A stretch of 64,000 bases of DNA from Sarcocystis neurona. Lineage: Eukaryota; Apicomplexa; Conoidasida; Eucoccidiorida; Sarcocystidae. The stretch lies in contig KL647294.1 of assembly GCA_000727475.1 (NCBI GenBank), positions 329,758 through 393,757 of the forward strand. The letters are read 5' to 3'. Below the pieces are notes generated by a model. That model was not told the origin of the DNA, did not search any database, and worked only from the letters and a program-made list of their open reading frames with translations. The position numbers and the translations under genes are program-made. The first letter of the stretch is position 1. The number at the start of each line of letters is the position of its first letter. Shown here in pieces: positions 21,847-33,800 of the stretch.

Positions 21847-24800
21847 ATGAGCCCTGTAGCGTGCGAGGTGTGGGAGGCTGTACCGGCGCTGAGCAGCTGC
21901 AGGAGTCGCAGGGAAAGCAGCAGGGTAACGAGCTGTGGAAGCGGCAATAGCAGGAACAGCAAGGGAGCCGCAAGCGGCGGGGAAGAGGGGGAGTCTGTGG
22001 ACGCGTGCTGTGCTGGTGCTGGTCTTGACGAGGTCGTTGCAGCCAAGTCTGGTAGTCCTCCTTCCCTTTGGTTCTCTCTTCCTTCCTCTCCAACATCTCC
22101 ATTTTCGTTCTCTTCTTCGGCGTTGCTGCAGTCGTCCACTGCAGCAGCTGCACCTGCTGATGCGTGCCGGGTGGACGCACACCGGAGCCCCAGCAACTGT
22201 AGCGGCAGGCGGCACAGCAGCAGCAGCGACTCGACCCACACCAACAGCAGAACGAGCAACGACAACAGCAGCCTCACCCGCGGACGCTGCAGAAGCAAGG
22301 GACTGATGCATGCATGTGGGCGACGACGCAGCAGCAGTACCTGCAGGGTGACGGGACGGAGAGGGGTGAAAGTGGGTGGCAGTCCTTCAAACAGCAGCAG
22401 GAGCAGCAGCGGTGGTAGTGGCATGGGTACCACCCGCAGCGGCAGCAGGAAGTGGGCTGTACGTCGTGGGATATGCAAACACGCGAGCTCTGCAGGCGCT
22501 GAAGGTTTTGCAGAAGAGACACCAGCCGCAGCAGCGGCGAGCGCGGCGGAACATGTGACAGCAGCACCAGGAGCAGCTCCGCAACAGCAGGCGACACCGG
22601 CGTGCAGGGCGTCAGCCACCGCTTCAGAAGGACGCACAGTGGCTGCAGCAGGAGATGTGGTAGCCGCTGCAGCAGCAGAGTCCGAAGCAGCTGCTACAGG
22701 AGAGACACGAGTCTCTTTCGGCAGGCGTGTCTCTTCGTCGCTTCTGGTGCAGCGCAAGGCAGAAGAGCCACGGGAGCTGCTTGCTGCTGCTGCTGCTGCT
22801 GCGACATCTTGTTCTTCTTCGCAGGAAGAAGGCAGAAAAGGATACGCAAAAGGAGTCGAAGAAGCAGACGCGCTGCTGCGGCAGTCCCGTGTTGCAGTCG
22901 GAGTCGCTTTCGACAATGCCTCCAGCAGCAGCGTGCCGTGGTCGCCCCCCGACAGTTCGCTTTGTTCGGTGTCTTCGGGCAACCCACTGCTGTTGCCTGT
23001 CTCGTCTCTGAGCGAGTATTCCCTGCACCCGCTCTCGCCCACGAGTCATACGGCAGTGTCTTCCGGCGCCGAGGACCCTCACTGGCCGCAGCAAGACACG
23101 CACACACCAGCAGCAGCAACAGGACAGACAACAACAGCAGGGCGAGCAGCAGCGGCCGAATCAGCAGGACCAGCAGCAGCATGTGTGTACTGGAACCGGG
23201 AAGCAACAGTTGAAGCAGCAGCCGCAGCATCATGTCGAGGAGGAGGAACCGCCGAACGAGGAGGGAGGGGGGGCGAAGCAGCAGGAGAGAGAGGAACAGT
23301 TTGGAAGAGATTTAGTAGAGCTACAGCGGAAGCCGTGGAGGCGACAGCAGGAGAAGCTCGAGGAAGTTGCACAGCAGCACGCGATCAGAAAGAGGAAAGA
23401 GCGGTCAGAGAAGGCCCGCAACGGCTGCCGCTGCTTCTGGATTCTTTGCGTGCAGACGCGGAAGCAGCTACGCCCGCCGTATGCAGCACGTCTTCACGGA
23501 CGCCGCAGGGACACGGGGGCGTAGTCGCAGCAGGGCAGTGCAGCAGCAGCAGTTGCAAAGGAAGCGAGGGCTGCAGCAGAAGTCGAAGCAGCGGTTTTAG
23601 CAGACGGGGAAGAAACGCAAGCAGCAGAGGTAGCAGGAGTGGTGGCGACAAAGGCGGGACCAGGAGGAGCAGCAGCAGCAGAAGAAGAAGCAGCGGCCGA
23701 AATGAGGACGGAGACGCGGCAGAGAAGGTGGGAGTGGACGCGCGTGAGGAAGGGGGACAGGACGAACAGGAGAGGAGCGGCAGCAGTTGCAGCAACAGAA
23801 GCAACGGGAGAAAGAACAGGGGACAAACCAGCAACACGAGCAGCAAGAGCATACAAAAAGAGAAGTCGAGCAGGAACAGCAGCAACTCCGTCTGGGGTGG
23901 GGCTGGAGAGAAGGTGGAAGAGAAAAAGTGGGCAGAAGAGGACGGGACCGGCGGAGTGAGCAGCAGCAGCAGCAGAAGGAGCAGCGGCAGGGCGGGCAAG
24001 ATCAGCAGGAGCAGGAGACGGAGAAGAGCCAGCGAGCAGCAGTATTCCAAGCGTTCTTCTTCCGTTTCTTCTCCCCCACCACCACCTGCCGCTGCTGATC
24101 CTTCTTGTTCCTCTTCCCCCTCCTCTTCTCCATCGTCGTCAGCGTCTGCTTCTGCGCCGTCGTCTGTGGAGAGAGACAGCCGAACGACGAACACAGACAC
24201 GCAGGCGCCCACGGCTGCTGCCGAGGGTGCTACCACCGCGTACGGAAGAGCTGCTGCTGCTGCAGACGAAGAAGCGCGACAGCTGCCGAAGGAAGCGGAC
24301 GTGTTAATCGTCGGTGCGGGGCCTGCAGGGCTCACGCTTGCCCTCTGCTGCCAGCTGCTGGGTCTGTCCTACGCGTGCGTCGACGCCAAAGCCGAAGAGG
24401 CACGTAGCAGCGCAGCAGCAGGAAGCAGAGCTATACTCCTGCATCCCCGCACCCTACAGATAATGCAGGTATCCTGGACAGCAGCAGCAACCCCAGCAGC
24501 AGCAACCCCAGCAGCAGCAACCCCAGCAGCAGCAACCCCAGCAGCAGCAACCCCAGCAGCAGCAACAGCAGCAGCAGCAGGAGAGTTAGACAATCAGAAG
24601 AAGCCGAAGAAGAGAACAAGCAGACAAAGAAGAAGGAGGACAAGTAGAAGAAGAGCAGCAGATGCAAAAGAAAAAGCGCTGCAGAAGGGCAGTAGAAGAC
24701 GACGCTGTGGAGAGTGCTGCAGCACCGGCTGCTCCTGTCAGGGGCCCCGGTCTTCGCTGTTGCTGCCGCTCCTGCTCCTGCTGTTCTTGCCCTGCTACTC

Positions 24801-27800
24801 CTGCTGCTCCTGCTCCTGCTGGGGAAGGATGCACTGCGTGGATGTGTCTATGTAGGCTAGACGCGTGCTTGTACATGTATGTGGACGAATATATTTTTGT
24901 GAGGGTCTACACACGTTGACGTGTGTTCGAGAGGAGGAGCTCTTCTTCGTTGCAACCTGGAATGGCACGGGACGCGACGCCGAGGATCTGTCTGCATGCC
25001 AACCGCGGCAGAACGTATTTCTCTGCATGCGTTCCCGCGTCTCTCTACGTACACGTATGTATAGGTATATAGTTTTTACGACGTTTATAAATGTACATGT
25101 AGAGCCGCTTGTGTGATATACATGTATATATACATATATATATACATATTATGTCTACGTAGTGTATATGTACGTATACATATAAGACGACACATGGATG
25201 CATGTGCATGCATTTCGGCACATTTGCAGGCTTGCGCATGTATATCCTTGTGCACCCTCTCTTTTATTTATATGTGTGTATCTGCGCTCCTCCGCATGCA
25301 CTCGCTATCGGTTCTAAGTATAGATACGTGTTTTCCTTTCTGCATAGATAGAAGTCCTCGGAATATGTGCTTGCATGCAGGACGTAGGAGTAGCCGAAGA
25401 TTTAATAATCCGAGGCATTCGCATGCGCGGGCAGCTGCGCGTGCTGCTGGAGCGGTCGCTTATCGCGGAGACGCCACTTAGCACCCTGTTCTCTTCTTCT
25501 CCGTCTGCTGCGGCTGCAGCAGCAGCGGCTGCGTCGACGCACGCAGCAGAAGCCGCAGCGACAAGGCCGTGCTCTGGCTTTGCAGCTGCTGCTGAGTCCT
25601 GCTCGACGATCGCAGCTGCAGCAGCAGCCGCAGTGTCTGTGTTTTCTGTTGCCCTCGCGCCCTTCCTGCCTCCGCTGCAGGCCGCTGCAGCAGCACTCGC
25701 AGCAGCACCAGCGGCGGCAGCAGGCGCTGTCGCAGCAGCAGCAGCAACGGCGCGCACGGGTGAAGAGGCATGCAGCAGCAGCACGCCCTTTCCCTATGCG
25801 CTGACTCTCGATCAAGCAGTTACCGAGGCTGTCTTGCTGGAAAGACTGCAGCAGCTTGGAGGAAAGGTATGCCTTCCAAAACGGCGAGCCGCGGCCGGGC
25901 AGCAGCGTCAGCAGCAGCAGCGTCAGCAGCAGCAGTAGCGCCAGCAGCAGCCGCAGCAGCAGTTACTACAGTAGCAGTAACAGCTGCGGCAGCAACAGCA
26001 CCAGTAGCAGCAGTATCGATGCCCCTGCCTTCTCGTCTTTGTCGCTCTGTATGCGTACTTTACCTTCTTCGTGGAGCACCCTTCCACATCAGCGTGTATG
26101 TACATCTACATGAATAGTTCTGTCTATGTACGCGTGTCCTTATACAGGAATACGTAAATATATATATATATATATGTGTACGGATCTGCATGTCAGCAAG
26201 CTGTATATGAGGAGTTTAAAGAGGTTTGGCTGCGGTAGCCGTTGTTTTGCTGGGTAGTCGCCCGCACGCGTGCATGTTGCTGTCCCTGCCCACCCCCTGA
26301 TACCGCTCTCAAAAAGAGGAATTACTTCTTTTCGCAGGAGTAGCAGCGAACCACATGCCAACCAGAGCGAAGCAGCAAGCGGCTCACGTAGGGGTCAGCG
26401 AAGGGGAGATACAGACGTGCTGCAGCTGCTTCCCCATTAGCAGCAGCACAACCCAGGCACGGAAAGAGCAGAGTGGAGGATCACCGCACTGTTTTTACTG
26501 CTGTAGCAGTTGTCCTGCTTGTCTACAAAGGACAGGAGAAGTTGAGGTGTGGTGGGAGTCTTTCATCGGGCTGCTCGATTGTTGCTGTAGTGCTTCTCCC
26601 CTTCTTCCAATATTGGTTGCTGCCGTGCCGCGCTGTGGCAGCAGGCCTCGATGTCTTTTGCTGCAGTCGCCGTGCTGCTGTGCTGCTCCTACCGCCGTAG
26701 TTGCTGCTTCTGCTGCTGCTGCATGCTGGCTTTTGCTGCTGGAGGGACGTGTGTGCCGTCTGCAGGTGTTCCGGCCGATGCTGCTGTGGCGGATAGAGCA
26801 GGAGGATCCCGATGAGATGGAAGCAGCCGCAGCAGCAGCAGCCGCAGCGGCAAGAGCTGCAGCAGCCGCAGCAGCTGGTGCAGGGGAAACAGCAGAAGAC
26901 GCTCGAACAGAGAATTTGCGGCAGTTCATCAAGTCTCCCTTGCGCACATCAAGTGACACTGCGATCGAGAAAGGGGACAGCAGGAGCAGCGGCCTGTGCG
27001 AAGAAGGCGAGGAGCGGCACGAGCAGAGCACCAACACGAATACGCACAGCGGATACAGCAGTGGCAGTAGCAGCAGCAACACCGAAGACGACCAGTTTGT
27101 TAACGGCGGAGCCAGAGCTGCTGAGCCAGCAGAATCGGCAACATGGGAGGAGGAATTAGCCAACACACCAGGACCTGCAGCAGAACCACAAGAAGAGAGG
27201 GCATGTGGCAGCAGCGAGCGACTGCTACAGCATCTCAAGCAGCAGCAGACACGCACTCATATATATCCGGAGAAGCAGTCGCCCATTTCATCCGCCGCTG
27301 CTGTGCCCCCCGTTGCTGCTGCGGCAGTTCCCACTGTCGCTGGTCAGGAGAACAGCAGCCGTGGAATAGGCAGCGGGAGAAGCGACGGAGAGGACGCAGT
27401 TGTAGCAGCAGGAGGAGGACCACAGGGAAAAGAGGCAGCACAGAGAGGAAGAGGTGAAGCAGCAGCAAGAGAAGAAGGCGCAAAACTGAATCGAGAAGAG
27501 GCAGCAGCAGCAGCAAGAGAGGCAGGAGGCGGAGGAGGAGCGAGTGAGAGAAGGACGCCGCCAGCAAGCAGAGCGGCAGCACCAGCGGAGTCGAGTTTGG
27601 TTGTGGGCGGTTTGAAGCGCAGTGCTGCGTCACTTGGCAGGATGGAAACACTGAAGAAGAGTGGGTTGTCGGCTGCAGCAGCAGGAGGACCAACAGCAGC
27701 GGGATCCGCAGCCCCACCGGTGGAGAGACGTTCGACAATCGGGGCAGCCACAGAAGGGGCAGCAGCAGGCACAACAAGGAAAGGAAGAGGAGCAGGAGGA

Positions 27801-30800
27801 GGAAGCCGAGGAAGCGGAGGAGGAGGTGGACGCGCGGTAGCAAGAAAGACTGCTGCAACACTTACAGGAGCAGGAAGCAGACATGAAGGAGGAGGACGGA
27901 GGGGGCGAAGAGCGGCGGGCTCAACAACAGGAGCAGCGGCAGTGGAGGAAGAAGCAGCAGCAGAAGCAGCCCGAGCAGCAGCAGCTCGAAGAAGGGACAT
28001 GCACTATCCGGTGACGGTCCACCTGGCAGAGCTCCCAGACTCGTACAGTCTCGACGACCCAAAATTCCACACCATGCGCTGCCGGTACACTTTCGAAGAT
28101 TTCCGCAGCAGGCAGCAATTCACTTATATATATATATATATCTTCGGATGAGTCGAGCAGAAATACTCCTTATGGGTTTGCACGAGGGAGGTTCTTCTGC
28201 CGGTACACTTCCAGCGATTACTGCGGCAAACAGTGATCTACATATATATATATATATCACCTGATGAGCAGAGCAGAGATCCACCGGCTTTGCACGAGGG
28301 AAGTTTTTCTACAAAATCAATCTGCCTGAGTTTGCCTGAAGCCTCCTTCCACGCTGTAGTAGTAGCAATAGTTACAGTAACAGTGATAGTAGTATTTGTC
28401 TTCGTTAGTGGCAGTAATAATATAGTAGTAGTACTTGTTAATAGTAGTAGAAGTGTGGGGTAGTAGTAGTAGTAGTATAGTAGTAGTAGTACTAGTAGAT
28501 GCAGTAGTAGCAGTGGTGGTGGTATACACGTATCCGGAGTGCGCGTCTGTGTATTAACGAGCTACACAAATATATAACGCGGCTAGGGACGTGGAGATAC
28601 GAAGAACGGAGAGGTGGCCAGCGTAGGAGCGGTGTGCCTGTCCACGCAGCAGAGGCGCAGCGAAGTCGTAAAAATGCTTCTGCACCAAGAGCTGCTCCTA
28701 CTTTCATGTCTCTGTGCTTCTCTCGCTAGTCGTGTGTCTCTGTGTCCCCGCGTGAGTGTGTGTCGGAAACACTGATACTTTCCTCAGTTCGTGAATTATG
28801 GAAGGCGCGCAGTTCCAGAAATATCTGGTGCACAGACGCGTGTACACGTACTGATCTACTCCACACGCACATATATAAATAGATAAATACCCGCATATAC
28901 GTGGGGGAGCGGAAGCAGCTGTCCAACTGGACTAGTTATATGCACATACATATATATATGTGTATGTCTCTGTAGCATTTCTCTTTACACTTGTATACAT
29001 CTGTATAAATAGTGAAGGTATGTATATATATATATATATGTAAGTGCAAATGTGTGTACGCAGATATGTGTAGAAGGATAGATTTGTATCTGTAGCTTTT
29101 TTGTTGTCCATGTGTATATATTCCTCTTGGTATGTGTAGATCTCTCTAAATAGTGAAAGTGCATACATATAAACGCAGCTACATATATGTGTATATACAT
29201 ACGCGTATGTGTAGTTTTTTTGCTTAGAGATGTTCCTGGGAACACACGTCGTGTTGCCTGCTGCAGGTACGTCGTCGGCTGCGACGGTGCCAAGTCGCTG
29301 CTTCGGAAGGTGCACAGCATTTCCTTCGAAGGTAATGGTGGACTTCTACGTCTCAACCCGGAAGGGCAGCTGTATTTTCCTCTTTATCATTTTTCTTGCT
29401 GGTGTCCCTACGGATGTGTCCGATATTCACTCCCTTACATCTCTCCGCATTAACTTGGACAAATAGTGCGGGGATTCGTATATGTGTCGGTGAAGGGAGG
29501 AGGCACAAACACATCCAACAGCATGTCTCTCGATTAAAGCAGAAATAGGCCTGTGTGGCGCTCTGTCTCTTCCTCTCCCTGTCTACGTGAACACGCCCGA
29601 GCACAGGAAAACCGACTCCCTCTTCATGTGTGTATGTGTATGTCAGGCTCAGACAACTGTAGAGACGTGTGTGCTCACACAGAGAAGGCGAGAGAGAGAG
29701 AGAGAACTGGACACGTGCATATGTGAACGCAAGTCTTTATATAAGGGAGTGCAGAAGGATGCCACTCTGTAATTTTGTATCTTCGCTAAGTAGGTCTATA
29801 CGTATATATGTGTGTATACACATATGTGTATATAGAGAGGCAGACGAATTGTACATACATGCAGAGGTGTGGTTGTCCGTACACTGTCTGTACAGGTGTG
29901 TATTTATATATATATATACGTATAGAGATGTACATAGATATTGTGTGTATGGTAGGTACGTGTAAGTGTGTGCTCGTCTGATCAAAATTATATCCGTTAC
30001 GTACGTGTGTGTATGGATACCTAAATAGTTATTCGGGGTAGCTACTGGTGGTGCGGCGGCTGCTGCTGCTGCGGCTGCTGCTGCTGCCATGGCTGCGACT
30101 GCTGCTGCTGCTCCTGCGGGGTGTGAATGTGTGCTACTGCAGTCGCGTCACCGGAGAGTGAGGCGCTGGACGTGCTGCTGGCGGATGTGTCTTTGAGTTG
30201 GCCGCTGTTTTTTCCCGACACATTTGCCGCTTCTTCTGCAGTTGCCGCTGCATCAGCTGATGCAGCGGAAGCTTCGTTCCAGCTGCCAGATGCTCCAGCC
30301 GCTGCTAGCCGAGAAGCCGCACAGATCGTGGAACTGCACCGCTTCATGCGAATATCTCCTCCCAATAGTCTGTTCCTCTTCCTCTCAGAGAAAGGCTTCC
30401 TGCTACTGCTGCCCTTACTTGCCCCCGATGCAGCAGCTGCTGCTGCAGCCTCTCCACCTCCGTCTTCTGCGTCGTCCGCATCGCTCTCCGGTTCTCTCGA
30501 CGGTGCTGCTGCTTCTTTAGAGACTCTTTCTGGCTGCGGGTCAGCACCACCTTCGCGTAGTTGTTCTTCTGCGGCCCCCCCTGCCTCTCGTGAAATGCCG
30601 CCTTCTCTGCTGACTTCCCGTGTTCGAGATGGAGAACTGCAGCATCCGCTGGCAGCGAAGTCAGGGGAGGATGAGGAGGAGGCTGCAACAGCAGCAGCAG
30701 GAGGAGGAAAGGAGAAAGAAGACGAAAGGTGGGGCCAGACGACTGCTGCTGCTGCAGAAGAAGAAGAAGGTAACATCGAAGCGCCTGACGAATATGCAGC

Positions 30801-33800
30801 TGAGGCAGAGGAGGAATTGCTGAGCGAACTGGAGGACTTTGGGCCTCCTGACGCAGCGGCAGCGGAGAAGGGCGATAAGGAGGAGTTGCAGCAGCGGAGA
30901 AGCAGGAAGAGCCAAAGAAGCGAGTCGACCGGGAGAGGAAGGGGACTCAGCGCTGCGGACGCCATGCTGGCACAGGCGGAAGCGGCAGGTCTGCTGCGAT
31001 GGCGTATTTTCGGCTCCCGCAGAAGCGTCTTTGCAGCAGCAGCCGCCGGGAACCAGCAGCGGGGTCTGCTGCACCAGCCGTCGTCGGAGAGCATCTTTGA
31101 CACGGGCGACGGAGACGACGAGGCAGCAGCAGACGACGCAGGAGGAGGGGCAGCAGCAGCAGCGTCAGGTCTGTTCTTCCAGCAGCAACAACACAGGCAC
31201 AGCACCGGAAGCGGAGCAGCAGCCGCACAACCCCACAAGGCCAGAAGCGAACCCGTCGACGACTTCGAAATTATTCAACTCATTGAGAACGTAAGAATCT
31301 ATCTTACTTCCCTTCCGGAAAAAAATGAGCCAGAGGGCGTCTTCCTGTATGTCAACAGAGAAGGTGTGCATGCCTGTCTACGGACGCGTATGCGTCTCTG
31401 TGTGATTCTACATTCGTATGTACACGTACACACAGGTAAATATACGTCTGTGAGTATATATGGGAAGGCACGGAGAGCACTGCACAGGTTTTCTATGTGT
31501 CCGTTTTGTCTGTCTTCCTCTGTCTCTCTGTAATAGGCATGTACATAGGTGGATCTTCTCGCCCTTGCAGCTGCGTCTCCTCTTTTTCTACCTCTTTTCT
31601 CCGTTTTTGCTGCTCCGGCGCCACCTCTTCGCCCCTCAGTGACTGTCGCCGCTGCTTTTCCTTTTTCTTGTCCTCTGTCGGCCCCCCTCTCCGATCTGCT
31701 CTACTATGGCACTTTTTCTTGCTTGATGCGACTGCAGCTGTTGGTGTATGTCCACATTTGTTGCTGCTGCTGCTGATTTCGCTGCCTGGCCTGTCCCAGC
31801 GGTCGCAGTGGTGCTGCTTCTGACGCTTTCTCGTCACTCGTCCTGCCGCTGGGTCCTCCACTTCTCCTATATCTGTTCCTCCTGCGTTGGTACTGCAGCT
31901 GCGTGTGCGCGTTGTTTTCCTTCACCGCGCTTCTCGTGCCCTTTTCCAGCTTCACACTTCTGTGTCGCACTGCTGATGAGGCTGTTTCTGTCGGTCTTCA
32001 TTTCGTCGTTTATCTCGCACTGCTGCGTTCGGTGCTGGTGCAGATGCTCCCCGGGACAGTAGTGCACCAGGTGCACTGGAGCTGCGGCTTTGATGGCCGC
32101 TGCCGCGTGGCCAGCCGCCTGCAGGAGAAGCGGTGCTTCCTTGCGGGAGACGCTGCACATGTTTTCTCTCCCTTTTTGTCAGAAGGATTGAACCTAGGAA
32201 TTGAAGTAAGTCCTTGGCCCGTTTTCTCTCCAGCAAATAAAAAGGCGCAAAAGGGAAGTAGCGTTTCTGAGTGTGTCCCTGGGCATACGCATGAGTATGG
32301 AGTCGGTCGTCCCCGTCGCCGCACAAACAGAATTTCTGCAGTCTTCCTCGCTGATTTCTACAGCTTCAAAATCCGAACCTTTCCTGTCTGCTTCTTGGTC
32401 TCTGCGGCCAGCGCGAAATTTCCAGACGTGTATAGATGTATAGGTCTACACGAGACATGAAACGGTCAGGACAGGCCTAGAAGTGAATCATATCATCGTC
32501 CTCCTTATCACACATATACACGCATATGAACAAATATGTCTGTGTCCGGCAGAAGGCGAGCAGACGGGCCAAAGACGTAGTAGTCGTGTCTGCAAAGATG
32601 TGCGCATTTCTGCGCGTGTTGTGCCGCACGGAGATATACAGACACGTGCACGCACCGACCTTTATGCAGAAAACAGTTGCTACACAGAGCGACGTTCTCC
32701 ATCAGTGGATGCCGCAGGATGTATCACCAGTGTGTAGCTCGTCCGCCCGCCTCGATCATGCTCCTTCCCATCAGAAAGTCGAAGGAGAATCCGACCTCCG
32801 TTCGCGTCGGCCTTACGCGAATTACGACACAACGCATGTGTGCCGCAAAGAACGTCACTAGGGGATCTACATACATGTATATATATATACATGTATGTAT
32901 AGATCCTTACTGATATACCACTGGATAGAGGTGTGGCCAGATATGTAGTTATTCTGTGCGTGAGGAAGCCCACATAAAGTACGAGAGAGAGGGACGTGTC
33001 CATGGAGTGCGTGGATGTATACACAGGGCCTTTCTTGCATAGTTCAGCACAAGCGTAGATGTTTCTGTATGAGTGTATTTAAACAGCCTTTATATCACCT
33101 TTTCCCATTAGAACATTTCAAACCTTATAGAGGGATCAGTCTGTCTCCGGGAAGAACACAACAAGCAACTCTGTAGCAGCTCAAAAGTAGTCTTGAGCGG
33201 CCGGTGCTCGTTCTGCAGGAGAAACGAAAATATCGATACGCATGTCACAGATGAAGCGCATGAATATCGACGTGTACGCATTAAAAGGTACGCGTAGCGT
33301 AGCATCGAGATTGCACCGGTTACACGTGTTAACGGGGACACCGTTCGTGTATATGTAACCTGTGATATATATATATATATATGTGCCCTGTCTTGGGCGT
33401 ACGTTTTTATGGGTACAGACACACTTCTACGGAGAGAGATATGTAAGTTTATGCGCATGTACGCGTGCATATCCGTGGTGACATCTACGCACGCTCACGA
33501 ATTTATAAATACACATGACGCTTAGAAGAGACCAATTCGTACACTCTGGATACGCTTATCGTTGTATATACATGCGTGAATGTAGGTAGAAATCTGCAAC
33601 GAGAGACAGACTTCGAGAATTGTTTTTGTTTTGTGTTGTGCCGCAGGATGCTTATAACCTCGCATGGAAGTTGGGTAGTGTTCTAAAAGGCTGCGCTGAC
33701 GCAGACGTTCTTACTTCGTACGGACAGGAACGGCTGCAGGCTGTTCGTAAGTCTGTTCGTATGTTCATGTACATCCGAGCATAGATTTCATGAATCCCCT

